Counted from the first letter of the stretch, positions 45,684 to 55,007 are shown. The stretch: 64,000 bases of DNA from Alteromonas gilva (GCF_028595265.1 NZ_JAQQXP010000004.1:1-64000), one strand, 5' to 3'. Numbers and translations are program-made. Notes: a model not told the origin generated them from the sequence alone.

Positions 45684-46751
45684 ATGGCAGTTATTCGAGC
45701 AGTTGAGCTTGGTTTTGGTACCACAAGCTTCACAACAGGGGAATACAAGAACCAAAACCCAATTATCACCACATTCTCTTCGTTGGTGTCTCAGGTAGAC
45801 CCAACAAAGGATGGACTCAGCGCTGGTCTGAATAGTCGTGACACAGTGCAGGTGAAAATCAAAGATTCTGTTTACGAGGTTGGTGCTGATGCCGCTTTAG
45901 TCGCGGATAAGAAATCCGCCCGGGTGTTAAACAATACCTACATATCTTCTGAGCAATACCAGGCACTTTTACTCGGAGCTCTGTATTACATTAATGAACC
46001 ATCTATTGATTTGTTGGTATTAGGCCTGCCCGTTGAAAACTGGGGCAAGCGTGATGAGCTCAAAAAGATTGTCGTTGGAAAGCATGAAATCAATGGCCGC
46101 ATTGTAGAAGTCAAGGATGCATGGGTAATTGTGCAGCCGTTAGGTGGCCTTCTGGCTCATGCCAATTCGATTGGCCAGGATGGGTACAACGAACTGCGCG
46201 GCTTGAATGTTCTTTCTGTCGATCCAGGTTACGGCACATTTGATTGGATCGTGTCTCATGGATTGAAAGTGAACGACTCACGTTCTGGTGGCGAAGACTT
46301 GGGTATGTCTGCTGTATTGGATTCAGTATCCAAGGTCATGCGACTGTCATTTCCAATGCTCACTGACTTTCCTATCGAGAAGTTAGATGAGGCATTCTGG
46401 AAACATAAAGACCACATCAGGATTGCTGGCCGGAAATACCCATTCCCGGTTTGCGAAGGAAAAGATTGCGATGGGGATGAGGTAGACGTTAGCTTTGATT
46501 TACGCGGCGCCATTGAAACGGTTACCCGTGCAGCGATTACCAAAATGAAGAATGCTGTTGGCAATGGTGGAGACATTGACGAGATCATCTTGATGGGCGG
46601 CCCTCATAAGGTTTACAAAAAGGCTCTGCAGGAGGCTTACCCAAATCACAAAATCAAAATTGTGAAGAACCCACTTAGTGCTGTTTGTGCAGGAATGCAC
46701 TTTGGTGGCATTCAGTACTATCAGGCGCTGAATAAATTCAAGGCTGCTTAA
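45684..46751 (+). CDS. parM: ParM/StbA-like actin-type partition ATPase
   Basis: 355 residues. Actin-fold phosphate motifs: VELGFGTTSF near the start, LSVDPGYGTFDW around 178-190, and ILMGGPHKVYKKAL near 305. The family polymerises to push plasmid copies apart. It is followed 3 bases later by a small ParR-like gene and preceded by iteron-like repeats, giving a complete parMRC-type cassette as in srpMRC of SXT/R391. Confidence 0.88.
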   Translation: MAVIRAVELGFGTTSFTTGEYKNQNPIITTFSSLVSQVDPTKDGLSAGLNSRDTVQVKIKDSVYEVGADAALVADKKSARVLNNTYISSEQYQALLLGALYYINEPSIDLLVLGLPVENWGKRDELKKIVVGKHEINGRIVEVKDAWVIVQPLGGLLAHANSIGQDGYNELRGLNVLSVDPGYGTFDWIVSHGLKVNDSRSGGEDLGMSAVLDSVSKVMRLSFPMLTDFPIEKLDEAFWKHKDHIRIAGRKYPFPVCEGKDCDGDEVDVSFDLRGAIETVTRAAITKMKNAVGNGGDIDEIILMGGPHKVYKKALQEAYPNHKIKIVKNPLSAVCAGMHFGGIQYYQALNKFKAA

Positions 46752-46753
46752 CC

Positions 46754-47080
46754 ATGAGTATTACGTTCAAGATCACTATCCCTAAAGGTGAGTTGTTTGA
46801 TCATCTGCAAGGGCGAGAAGGTAGAGCAAGGAATTATGAGCTATATAGGTTAGCCATGAATGGACTTGTTGGCGCAAGAAGTGTTGAAGGTGAGAGCCAG
46901 CCAATCGCTCAACCAAAGTCTACTCAGAATACTAAGACTTCACCTTCTGCGAAAGCAATTGAGGAACAGGTGTTGTCAGAACCGAGTGCAGTGGCCTCAA
47001 CAGCAGAGCAAGGTAACGAGGAAGTTTTAGAATCATCTGGCAACGTTGATTTCGGCACTGACTTGCTAAGTATTCAGTAG
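46754..47080 (+). CDS. parR: ParR-like DNA-binding adaptor
   Basis: 108 residues. N-terminal ~45 residues (MSITFKITIPKGELFDHLQGREGRARNYELYRLAMNGLVG) fit a ribbon-helix-helix fold; the rest is a low-complexity acidic tail that could contact the ParM filament. Assigned mainly from position after parM. Confidence 0.7.
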   Translation: MSITFKITIPKGELFDHLQGREGRARNYELYRLAMNGLVGARSVEGESQPIAQPKSTQNTKTSPSAKAIEEQVLSEPSAVASTAEQGNEEVLESSGNVDFGTDLLSIQ

Positions 47081-47110
47081 CAACCTTTCTTATACATTGT
47101 TGTACCCAAA

Positions 47111-47142
47111 GCCGGAAAAATAGATTTTGACCGGCCTTTTTA
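47111..47142 (+). terminator. Terminator of parMR
   Basis: GCCGG / CCGGC stem followed by CTTTTTATT, 30 bases after the parR stop. Confidence 0.65.
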
Positions 47143-47496
47143 TTCCGCACAAATCTGGTCAAGTTTTAATCGTTATTCTTTTGGCTAAAACTGGTGCTAC
47201 AGATGATACAAACGTATGCATCATAATACCTTTGGGTATTCCAATTATATTTTCCTTCATAAGTATATGTTTTTAATTACTTCTTTGATTTTTCGTTTGT
47301 TGTTTTCTCTTTGAATATAATAATGCAGAATCCAACTGGTGTAAGAGATTTCTCACAAACTATGGTGCTTATACTGATATTTCTCCCTAAATCGAGATAG
47401 CAATGAATAATAAATTGGTTGCCAGATGTGCAAGCGCTGATAGTATTTTCCTTGTTTTGCTTTTAACGTAATTTTTAAATAAGGTGATTGGTCATT
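47143..47496 (+). other. Long AT-rich leader of the FlhDC-like operon
   Basis: About 350 bases without a gene. It contains several possible -10 boxes (such as TATAAT near 47318) and short hairpin sequences (GAGATTTCTC near 47345). No GTRGCG-type element is present. A long leader suits a heavily controlled activator operon. Confidence 0.45.
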
Positions 47497-47799
47497 ATGA
47501 GTGTTCAGGCAGATTTTGATGCAATAAGGAAATATGAATTGGCCATCTTGGCGCGTAAAGCTCGAATTGCAAGAAAGGATCCAATGGCAATTCGTGGAGC
47601 ATACGGTTATACAAAGCAAGACGTTGATGTCTTGGGTGCAGTGAGTGAGCGCGAAATATTCAGGCTGGCTACCATCGCTAACAATTCTCCTTTGTTTAAC
47701 GTGCGTGATACTCAGGCATTACTTGAAATTGCCAGTTCCCAGGAAGACGATGAAATATTGGCGCTGATGTTCGACTCAATGAGTAGAGCGGGGGCATAA
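47497..47799 (+). CDS. FlhD/SetD/AcaD-like transcriptional activator subunit
   Basis: 100 residues from the ATG at 47497 (AAGGTGA upstream). ILARKARIARKDPMAIRGAYGYTKQDVDVLGAVSEREIFRLATIANN follows the helical pattern of FlhD (LxAQRLIxxDxxxAMxRLGI...L..LT..QxxxLAxTN). In SXT and IncC elements FlhD-FlhC relatives (SetDC, AcaDC) form the master activator of transfer genes. Followed 3 bases later by the FlhC-like partner. Confidence 0.75.
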   Translation: MSVQADFDAIRKYELAILARKARIARKDPMAIRGAYGYTKQDVDVLGAVSEREIFRLATIANNSPLFNVRDTQALLEIASSQEDDEILALMFDSMSRAGA

Positions 47800-47802
47800 C
47801 CG

Positions 47803-48342
47803 ATGCGTCATATCCAGGTATTAGAACAAGCAAACTTACTTGCTTCGATTGGCTGTCAGCATGTAATTATTACAGAGCTGACTGGTCATGGAAAAAAAGA
47901 GTTTGAAGTGAGCACAGCGCCAGATCCTAATGGTCATTCTCATAGGGATTCTACAACCTGGCTGACTTCTCGTGGCAAATTTCGTTATAGCGCCGACCGG
48001 TTGCTGCGTATTTTCATCAATAAATTTGGTAGCGATGTCGTTAACCATCGTATGACAGCAGGCAAATTGATTAGTTTATATACGACCTACATGGCGCTTT
48101 ATCCTAAGGATGAGATGTCTGTGAATCGTATTTACTATTTTTTCAAGCGCCTGGCTTCGCGTGAATTTGTGATCAGCTATTGTTCAGAGAAAAAATGCAA
48201 AAAGCCTTTTATTTCTAAGAACGTTCGTGTCAGGCAATGCATGACTTGCACAACTCTTAGCAAGCTTAGAAAAAAAACCGACAAGGATTCAAATCAGTCA
48301 ATGCAACTGGATTTGCCAGAAGCAACTTCAGCAGTGGCTTAA
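47803..48342 (+). CDS. FlhC/SetC/AcaC-like transcriptional activator subunit
   Basis: 179 residues. The C-terminal zinc site has four Cys in the FlhC order (YCSEKKCKKPF...RQCMTC). It is preceded by the RIYYFFKRLASREFVISY segment that corresponds to FlhC's AWTLVRFFDSNMLQL region. With the FlhD-like gene it forms a likely heteromeric activator, and its position between parMR and traFHG suggests control of transfer. Target sites in this element are not known. Confidence 0.78.
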   Translation: MRHIQVLEQANLLASIGCQHVIITELTGHGKKEFEVSTAPDPNGHSHRDSTTWLTSRGKFRYSADRLLRIFINKFGSDVVNHRMTAGKLISLYTTYMALYPKDEMSVNRIYYFFKRLASREFVISYCSEKKCKKPFISKNVRVRQCMTCTTLSKLRKKTDKDSNQSMQLDLPEATSAVA

Positions 48343-48410
48343 GAACGTTATCCCAGAGAAAGGGCCAACAGGCCTTTTGGCGTCCTTAACCCTATTACCC
48401 AACCATAGAC

Positions 48411-48439
48411 ATAGCAATTTACTGACCTCTGTAACCATA
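48411..48439 (+). promoter_or_regulatory. Weak GTRGCG-like element before traF
   Basis: ATAGCA at 48411-48416, a 17-bp spacer, ACCATA at 48434-48439. Both boxes are poor; listed as a marginal family member. Confidence 0.2.
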
Positions 48440-48495
48440 AGCAGGCAATAGTCAGCAATATAATTCCGGTAATTATATATTTGGGCTATTTCTAT

Positions 48496-49464
48496 ATGCG
48501 TTATTCATTACTTCTATTGGCGTTGTTGCCACTCTTGAGCTCTGGCGAGCCAGAGTCAAAAAACTTCTACTCTGACAGAGAGCGCGGTTGGTTTTGGTTT
48601 GAAGTCGAACCTGAGCCGACTGAGGAAGATGAGGCTATTCCAGAGTCTAGCACTCAGTCGAATAAGTCTGTGAAAAGTGAACCCAAGAACATCACGTTGG
48701 ATATTGAGTGGTTGAGAAACAATATCGACCGACTGCGTGACACCGCCATTGAAACGCCTTCAAAGGAAAACCTAGCATCATTCGCATATGCCCAGCGACT
48801 AATGCTGGATTACTCCACGCGCTTTTCTACAAAGATGATGGAGTTTATTGAAACTGAACCTGCACTCGATGAGAACCAGCGCCGGCCAACCACTACTGTC
48901 GGCCTATCGATGTTCCGTGATCAGACAAAAAGGGGAATCAGCGAAGCGCTTACCGCAGTGATACAAAATGCTCACATCTGGTTTTTCTATCGTTCTGATT
49001 GCGGATTTTGTCACAAACAGCTACCAATCCTTCAAGAGTTACAACATCGACATGGTGTGAAAATCCTTGCAGTTTCTATGGATGGTAAACAGATTCCCGG
49101 CATGGAAGGCTTTCAACACGTCAATGACTACGGGTTGAAAGTATCCAAACGCCTGAAGGTAGTGGCTACTCCCACCATGTTCTTGGTTGGTAACAACAAA
49201 GAGTTTTTCTATCCATTGACGCGAGGCCTTGAGGCGCTTCCGAAGATTGAAGACAGATTAATTCTTGCAGCCCGTGAAACGAAGCTTATTGATGAGCAGC
49301 AATATGCTAAAGCTCAATCTGTACGTGAAATCAACGTCTTCGAAAACAAGAAAGGCAACATCGTTGTAGATAAAGAACAACTTGAAAAGGACCCCGGGTA
49401 TCTAGCCGATGTCCTGCGTGCAAAGCTACTTGGCCAAACCTCCCCTCTAAATGAATCTGAATAA
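48496..49464 (+). CDS. traF: TraF-type thioredoxin-like pilus assembly protein
   Basis: 322 residues from the ATG at 48496, giving signal peptide MRYSLLLLALLPLLSSG. Helical middle, then a thioredoxin fold IWFFYRSDCGFCHKQLPILQEL with active-site C169-x-x-C172 and the cis-Pro region VVATPTMFLV. F-type TraF acts in the periplasm during pilus assembly. Unlike F plasmid TraF, which lacks it, this copy keeps a CxxC, so it may also act as a disulfide isomerase. Next to traH as expected. Confidence 0.9.
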   Translation: MRYSLLLLALLPLLSSGEPESKNFYSDRERGWFWFEVEPEPTEEDEAIPESSTQSNKSVKSEPKNITLDIEWLRNNIDRLRDTAIETPSKENLASFAYAQRLMLDYSTRFSTKMMEFIETEPALDENQRRPTTTVGLSMFRDQTKRGISEALTAVIQNAHIWFFYRSDCGFCHKQLPILQELQHRHGVKILAVSMDGKQIPGMEGFQHVNDYGLKVSKRLKVVATPTMFLVGNNKEFFYPLTRGLEALPKIEDRLILAARETKLIDEQQYAKAQSVREINVFENKKGNIVVDKEQLEKDPGYLADVLRAKLLGQTSPLNESE

Positions 49465-49476
49465 AGAGAAATAGAC

Positions 49477-50880
49477 ATGAAAAGTATTAATCGTTTTATT
49501 GTGGCTGGTATTTGTGCTTTCTCAATGAGCGCTGTTGCTGCAGATATGCAGGAGCTGTTTGACTCATATTCTCAGGGGGCGACGGGTACTTATAACACAT
49601 CAAACGGCCGGTATTTCTATGGCGGCTCATTTACTGGCAGAGTAAAACAAACTGACGTGGACTTTCTTAGGTTCTCCCCACCTTCAGTTGGAGGTGGCTG
49701 TAGCGGAATAGATATTTTTGCAGGATCTTTTGGCATGGTGTCTGGCGATGAGCTGGTGCAGGTAGCCCGTGGTGTTGCGCAAGGTGCCGCCCCTTATTTT
49801 TTCAACATAGCGTTGAATTCAATTTGTCCAGCATGCGCAGCAGTATCCAAAGACATTTCCAACACCATCGAGAAGATGAATAAGTTTGGTAAAAACGCTT
49901 GTGAAAACGCATGGGGGGCGTTAGACGAAACCACTGGGTTTTCAAATGCGATTGGTGACATGGCTAACTCAGCCGGTCTTGGGAAGGATGCTTACAAGGG
50001 TAACATTAGCTCCTGGTTTGATGGTTTATTAGATGAAGAAGATGGTGGCAGTAAAGTGTCTGACAGCACCAGGCAGGAAATCTTTGACCAGAACCTTGTT
50101 GCATTAGCAATAAGCGCTTCTTATTCAAACTTTACTCTTCCAAATCTTGGATATAACGACACCCGTTCAACGGTCGAATTCATTCAATCAGTTTTCGGAA
50201 CAGTAATTCACAAGGCGTTAGTAGGCGGCTCTTGTACTGCGAATGAAGCAGCTGGAAAGGATTGTGTAGAATCAACGCCAATTGAGCCTTCATTGTCTCT
50301 TGATACCTTGTTGTATGGCATTCAGCCAGGCACAACCGAAGGAAGTATGTTCAGGGAGTGTGGGGCTGGCAGTAACTATGTTGAGGCTTGTCTTGATATA
50401 CGCGCTGAGTCGAATCTACCTGGTAGTTTCGAAGGCCTTTATGAAAAATATAAAAGGATTATGTTAGGTGATGCCAGTGGCCCCACAGAAGACGGGGTTA
50501 TTGGTAAGTTAAGGCGAAAGGAAGACCTTACTGCAGAACAAGAAAAGTTAACCCTGTTGGCCGATCAAAACTACTTGAAAATCGCCAAAGATGTGAAGGG
50601 CATGGCAGCAAACGAAGTTGCGGATATGGTTATTCTAAAAATGGCACATCAGCAAATTGAAGATGTTGCGCTTGATATCCTGACCAAAATGAAACTAACT
50701 GCTGTTACTGAAAGCAACTATTACGATGGTAAGTTGGTTGATGCGGCCTATATGAACAAATTGGCAGGGGAGTTCAGAGCGCAAATTGAGCATCTTCGCC
50801 AGAAAGTGAATGAAGATATCAATAGCAAAGTCAAAGTTACCAGCGCATTGGCTTCGTATATGGCACTCAACAAAGAATAG
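49477..50880 (+). CDS. traH: TraH, pilus assembly protein
   Basis: 467 residues with signal peptide (MKSINRFIVAGICAFSMSAVAA). Typical TraH sequence: GGGCSGIDIFAGSFGMVSGDELVQ, then CPACAAVSKDI and a long helical C-terminus. It localises to the outer membrane complex with TraF and TrbI. 12 bases separate it from traF. Confidence 0.93.
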   Translation: MKSINRFIVAGICAFSMSAVAADMQELFDSYSQGATGTYNTSNGRYFYGGSFTGRVKQTDVDFLRFSPPSVGGGCSGIDIFAGSFGMVSGDELVQVARGVAQGAAPYFFNIALNSICPACAAVSKDISNTIEKMNKFGKNACENAWGALDETTGFSNAIGDMANSAGLGKDAYKGNISSWFDGLLDEEDGGSKVSDSTRQEIFDQNLVALAISASYSNFTLPNLGYNDTRSTVEFIQSVFGTVIHKALVGGSCTANEAAGKDCVESTPIEPSLSLDTLLYGIQPGTTEGSMFRECGAGSNYVEACLDIRAESNLPGSFEGLYEKYKRIMLGDASGPTEDGVIGKLRRKEDLTAEQEKLTLLADQNYLKIAKDVKGMAANEVADMVILKMAHQQIEDVALDILTKMKLTAVTESNYYDGKLVDAAYMNKLAGEFRAQIEHLRQKVNEDINSKVKVTSALASYMALNKE

Positions 50881-50895
50881 TGGAACAGGTCAGTT

Positions 50896-51090
50896 ATGTT
50901 AGTAGATGTATCTCGATTAGTAGCAGAGATCGACAGGCAGATTAATAAGCGTATAGCTCAAAGCGCTCAGTCTGAAAGGCAAGGCAAAAAAAGGAAAGCT
51001 TCGACTTTGAAGATTCAAGCAAACACCCTTTCAGCCGTAAGGGTTGCCCTTGAAAAGAACTGCAGAGAAACAAGCTCTAAAAGATTTTAG
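50896..51090 (+). CDS. Small basic helical protein
   Basis: 64 residues, very basic (INKRIAQSAQSERQGKKRKASTLKIQANTLSAVRVAL). Starts 15 bases after traH, so in the same operon. Function unknown. Confidence 0.55.
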   Translation: MLVDVSRLVAEIDRQINKRIAQSAQSERQGKKRKASTLKIQANTLSAVRVALEKNCRETSSKRF

Positions 51091-51163
51091 TTATGCTTGG
51101 TCCAATTGGTTGCGCGATTTGCGACTCATGTAAAAATTTGCGCGTACTAATTGGAGAGATCAA

Positions 51164-52066
51164 ATGAAATATTTATTGTTGTTTTTGTTTATTGCATCGT
51201 CAGCAGTTGCAGCCAGCACTCAAGTAACGGTTGAAGTTGCTGTCAATGGTCAACCAGATGATTTGGTTCGTCAGTTCGCTCGTGTTAAGGCTCAGCGTGA
51301 AGGTATTGTGCGTTTGCCGGTGCTGATCACAGGAGTCGAAAGGCTGGTAAATGGGCAATTCAGTGAAGAAGTGAAAGCAGCTTCAGTCGCTCATGTAATT
51401 GTTAACCCTGTCAATGAACAATGGGACCGAGCCAACAACAAATACACTCTCACAGCTGAAGTTGAATTGGATAGTGAGAAAACGCTAGCAGTTATGGCAC
51501 TGGTTAAGGGGTCTGCCAACGCTAAGGACAACCTCAAAAAAGCCTATGCGGTAATTGACAGGCTTTCACAATTAGATGGAACAACTGCATCCGACTACCT
51601 GAAAGCAAAGGAAGCAATTAATTCGATCACCTCTCACACGGTTGTACGGTCTACCATAGAAAGCTCTCTAAAGGCTCGACAAAAGTATGTTGAAGAAGCC
51701 TTTGAGCTTTATGAGGCCATGTATGTACTGCCAGTTCTCAGAAATAACACTGTGCTAAACATTACCGAGGTTGACGAGTCCAAGGTGTATTACACATACA
51801 CAATCACTCAAAATTTCAACAAAGAAGGTCTAAATACTTACTGGTCGAAAAATGATGTCTTAAAGAGGGCCTGGAAAAAACAGCGGATCGGACTTTGCTT
51901 GACCGGCAAAGCTGGAACTACTTATGTTACGTCTGAATTGGCTAATACATGGAATAGGGACATTGTGAACAAGGGGTATTTATACCACAACGGCAATGAC
52001 GATACTGTGGCCAACTTTCAGGATTATGTGAAATGGGTTGTCTGCGACAAGATTATGAAAGGTTAG
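51164..52066 (+). CDS. Exported hypothetical protein in the tra cluster
   Basis: 300 residues with signal peptide (MKYLLLFLFIASSAVAAS). A beta-rich first half (TVEVAVNGQPDDLVRQFARVKAQREGIVRLPVLITG...) is followed by a helical middle. GGAGAG precedes the ATG. Two Cys in the C-terminal part. No family recognised. Periplasmic location and position after traH suggest a transfer role. Confidence 0.65.
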   Translation: MKYLLLFLFIASSAVAASTQVTVEVAVNGQPDDLVRQFARVKAQREGIVRLPVLITGVERLVNGQFSEEVKAASVAHVIVNPVNEQWDRANNKYTLTAEVELDSEKTLAVMALVKGSANAKDNLKKAYAVIDRLSQLDGTTASDYLKAKEAINSITSHTVVRSTIESSLKARQKYVEEAFELYEAMYVLPVLRNNTVLNITEVDESKVYYTYTITQNFNKEGLNTYWSKNDVLKRAWKKQRIGLCLTGKAGTTYVTSELANTWNRDIVNKGYLYHNGNDDTVANFQDYVKWVVCDKIMKG

Positions 52067-52212
52067 CTGTATAAGGTAGCCCTGTACAAGTACTTTGTAT
52101 CCAAAAGCCTCTCTCTTGCGGGCCTTGTTTGTCCAAACTCTGTGGAGGTGTAACCTTCACAGACAGAGATGCGGGACCTAGCTTTCTTACTTCTTTGTGG
52201 ACTCAACTAACG

Positions 52213-53328
52213 TCAGATAAAAATTTGCTTTTGCAGTAACTGGTTTGAATTATAAGAATCTAGGCTATACGGATTTAGACTTTTATAAATAGATGTGGCC
52301 AAATCTGTTACTTCACGATGCAATATTTTCAATGCTTCAACTTTATCTTCAGAATCAAATACCTTCCTACTGCCATCAGGTACTTCGAGTAAATTACGCA
52401 GTGCAGCAAGATCTACCAGCAATGAAAGATGTGCTCTTAGTTTTTCCACAAGAGCTAGTGAAAGGTAGGATGGGCAAGTTAGCTGCTCGCCCATATCGTA
52501 TCCAATTGCGGTGACGTCGTAGCTTGTTAAGCTTTTGGCAATCCGCTTTTTGTAGTCGGGCATGTCAGCTATTAGATTTTTCATCAGACGAATGACTTTC
52601 TTGAGATTACCTGAATACAATAAATCTTTATCGTTGACTCGTTTGATATGAAGAAACGGTTGATTGCCAATGAGCTTATGTTCGCCCTTATGATATATAT
52701 TAACACCTTTATGATGTTTTTCTCCTGTTAGCTGATAATCATGGCTGTGGTACCAGCAAGCAGGGACAATATCCACTTTACGTTTTAGGCTGCCACCGCT
52801 AATAGCTATTGATTTGTTGCCAGTGCAATCCACATTGGCTTGATAGTATCTGGATGTCAGTTTGACTTCTGACTGTTGACGAAGCTCTTTTATGATCTCA
52901 ACCATCGGTCGATTATCTTTTGGTGTTGAATATTGAGTAGCGTCTATTTTTGGATTTTGCACCGTTACGATATCAGATTTCAATACAAGCATATCAACAT
53001 CTGAATGACCTTCGATGTGGATGTCCAAAGCAACTGAGCCTTGAATTTCTTTTTCTGCACTAATACCTGAAGTACTTAGCATATTGAGCAGCGTAGTGGC
53101 AACTCGTTCGCCTTCGTCAATGGATATCTGAGTTGATCGACAATCGACAGCAGCCATCGCACCAATTGCGTATTTTATCGGAGCACTCTCGGACAACTCT
53201 TCGTAGCGTTCTTTGGTTCGAACATCGATTGAATCAAAGATTGATAGATTATTCTCAATTAACGCCCTTTCTCTCGACCCTTGACGTCTATCTTTTAAAC
53301 TTTTTAGCCTATTATCGAAACTAATCAA
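52213..53328 (-). CDS. CBASS CD-NTase (cyclic oligonucleotide synthase)
   Basis: 371 residues. Nucleotidyltransferase signature GSVALDIHIEGHSDVDMLVL: Gly97-Ser98 then Asp110 and Asp112, with a third acidic residue in KVDIVPACW (Asp186). The fold is the cGAS/DncV-like (SMODS) type. It makes a cyclic nucleotide on phage infection that triggers the neighbouring effector. Start is TTG at 53328 with GGAG upstream, overlapping the effector stop (TTGA), so the two are translationally coupled. No Cap2/Cap3 genes, hence a type I (minimal) CBASS. Confidence 0.87.
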   Translation of the reverse strand: MISFDNRLKSLKDRRQGSRERALIENNLSIFDSIDVRTKERYEELSESAPIKYAIGAMAAVDCRSTQISIDEGERVATTLLNMLSTSGISAEKEIQGSVALDIHIEGHSDVDMLVLKSDIVTVQNPKIDATQYSTPKDNRPMVEIIKELRQQSEVKLTSRYYQANVDCTGNKSIAISGGSLKRKVDIVPACWYHSHDYQLTGEKHHKGVNIYHKGEHKLIGNQPFLHIKRVNDKDLLYSGNLKKVIRLMKNLIADMPDYKKRIAKSLTSYDVTAIGYDMGEQLTCPSYLSLALVEKLRAHLSLLVDLAALRNLLEVPDGSRKVFDSEDKVEALKILHREVTDLATSIYKSLNPYSLDSYNSNQLLQKQIFI

Positions 53329-53924
53329 TTGGCACTCCTCGTGAGTTCCATTTTTCCAAATGTCCTTCTGCCGTTACTATTAAAGTAAGCTGCAGTTCCA
53401 GACTCCAATCGCTTGTCGATCAACAGTTCGCAATATCCTCTGTGTGAATTAAGTTCGTGTGATTGCTCTAAGTTGGGGTTGTTGCTATAGCTATAGCTTA
53501 AACGCCATCCGGCTTCACTACCATTGGCTTTAGCTAATGTTGCAGTGTAACTTTCACTGGTACTGCTTTTTGTTTTTAAGCATATAACTATCTTTTCCCA
53601 ATTTTGTTCGATATCAATTTCAGCATTCCACTGATATTTAATCTCCCCCTCCTCAGTCAATGTAGTTCCTGCGACTTTCCACAACCCGTTAAGGTTTGGT
53701 ATTTTGAAAAAAGGAATTTTCCAAGCAAATTTATTAAACAACCAGTGCAAGCCGAAATAGACAATACCAGTGGTAATAGCAACTCCTGTTACTGCCTGAA
53801 ATCCAGTTAAATCGTTCACCAAAGATATCAGGCTAGATATTGCGCCGGTTAGGATTACTGATGCGATTCCCAACCAACGACCAATGGAAGCTCTATTGTG
53901 TCCAAATACAGCATAATCGTGCAT
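53325..53924 (-). CDS. cap15: CBASS Cap15-like effector (2TM + beta-barrel)
   Basis: 199 residues from the ATG at 53924 (AGAGG upstream; a TTG at 53990 would add 22 residues). Two membrane helices near the N-terminus (WLGIASVILTGAISSLISLV and a second through TGIVYFGLHWLF) precede a beta-rich domain beginning IPNLNGLWKVAG, with EIDIEQNWEKIVICLKT typical of SMODS-associated 2TM-beta (Cap15) effectors. Cap15 oligomerises on ligand binding and disrupts the inner membrane. First gene of the two-gene CBASS operon. Confidence 0.82.
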   Translation of the reverse strand: MHDYAVFGHNRASIGRWLGIASVILTGAISSLISLVNDLTGFQAVTGVAITTGIVYFGLHWLFNKFAWKIPFFKIPNLNGLWKVAGTTLTEEGEIKYQWNAEIDIEQNWEKIVICLKTKSSTSESYTATLAKANGSEAGWRLSYSYSNNPNLEQSHELNSHRGYCELLIDKRLESGTAAYFNSNGRRTFGKMELTRSAN

Positions 53925-54200
53925 AAGCGCCTCTTTCTGTTGTTTGTCTGATATTTGTTCAGTGAGGCTGGTTTTCAATAGCTGGGACAAAAATTTGTTA
54001 CCAATCCGCCCGGACAGACCTCAGGCCCGTGCCTACAAGACATTTAAAGAGGCTCATTGATTAGAGGGGCAACCGGCAGAGTGCTCGATGATTGAAATAA
54101 GATGTTTTTCTTCAACTCTTAACTTTTAAGTTCACTACAAGTAAACACTCATCCAGGTAGCCCTCGCCTTTCGAATAATCCCAACTACAGCCATAAGTAG

Positions 54201-54247
54201 GTCTTTACCGAGAGGTAGGCCTTTACCGAGAGGTAGGCCTTTTTTTG
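54201..54247 (+). terminator. Tandem 18-bp repeat ending in a terminator
   Basis: AGGTAGGYCTTTACCGAG is repeated about 2.5 times at 54195-54240. The last copy forms an AGGCCT / AGGCCT hairpin (54217-54240) followed by seven T residues. No plus-strand gene lies just upstream, so it may mark the edge of the inserted CBASS segment. The surrounding stretch 53991-54300 has no gene. Confidence 0.6.
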
Positions 54248-54316
54248 TCACTTAAAATTTAATCACTTTCCTCTCGCCACAAAACAACAGCCACATTAAA
54301 TAACCATACCCAAGTT

Positions 54317-54345
54317 GTAGCGTCTTTATTTATATAGGCAATAAG
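54317..54345 (+). promoter_or_regulatory. GTRGCG-type promoter, weak -10
   Basis: GTAGCG at 54317-54322, a 17-bp spacer, AATAAG at 54340-54345. The next gene starts 219 bases downstream, so its link to that gene is uncertain. Confidence 0.3.
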
Positions 54346-54563
54346 CCTCATTTGTTTGCATGCCCCCACTAGGGGCCCGATTTACTGCATTATTCCCCAT
54401 TTAAAATGGTCGCCCTATTGCCACTCTCTGACTATGTAAACTCTTCTCAATGTAAGCAAATTTCCCCTGTAACTATATGACTTAATTGTTGTTTTTATGT
54501 GCGGTTTGTGGCATGCTGTCATGGCTGTTTTGTTGTCACTCAATTTAATTAAGGGTGACCTTT

Positions 54564-55001
54564 ATGAAATCAATCTTACTCTCTATTTTTGCACTTGTTT
54601 TTAGCTTAAATGCTCATGCTTGGTGTAAAAGTAACAGTGCTGATGTAATCACTGTTAATCAAGAACATTACGTTCTGTTCACTTTCTACGGCTGCGATAA
54701 ATCCGAAAGCTTGGAAAAGTACAGTCGCGATGTATTTGTCTCAATTTCAGCCCCTGACTTTGTGCTGTTGCTTGAAAATACCGCCAGAACAGGTGAAGCC
54801 CAGGCTATTGTTGAAAATGCATTGCGAGCACGTAAAGGTGTGGTAGCGCATTTGCGCGATGAAAAAGAGGGCTCCTATCCTTCAAGTTCAGTGCATTATT
54901 CTGCTTACAAAATCACTGAGCGCCAAGCTAAAAAATTGGTAGAAATCGCTGCTGGTGGTGTGTACACAATTTCTAGCGGTACTCGATTCTATAAAGATTA
55001 G
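54564..55001 (+). CDS. Exported hypothetical protein before traG
   Basis: 145 residues from the ATG at 54564 (AAGGG upstream), with signal peptide MKSILLSIFALVFSLNAHA. Two Cys in the mature N-terminus (WCKSNS, YGCDKS). No family recognised. Followed by two hairpins and traG. Confidence 0.65.
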   Translation: MKSILLSIFALVFSLNAHAWCKSNSADVITVNQEHYVLFTFYGCDKSESLEKYSRDVFVSISAPDFVLLLENTARTGEAQAIVENALRARKGVVAHLRDEKEGSYPSSSVHYSAYKITERQAKKLVEIAAGGVYTISSGTRFYKD

Positions 55002-55007
55002 TAAAGT

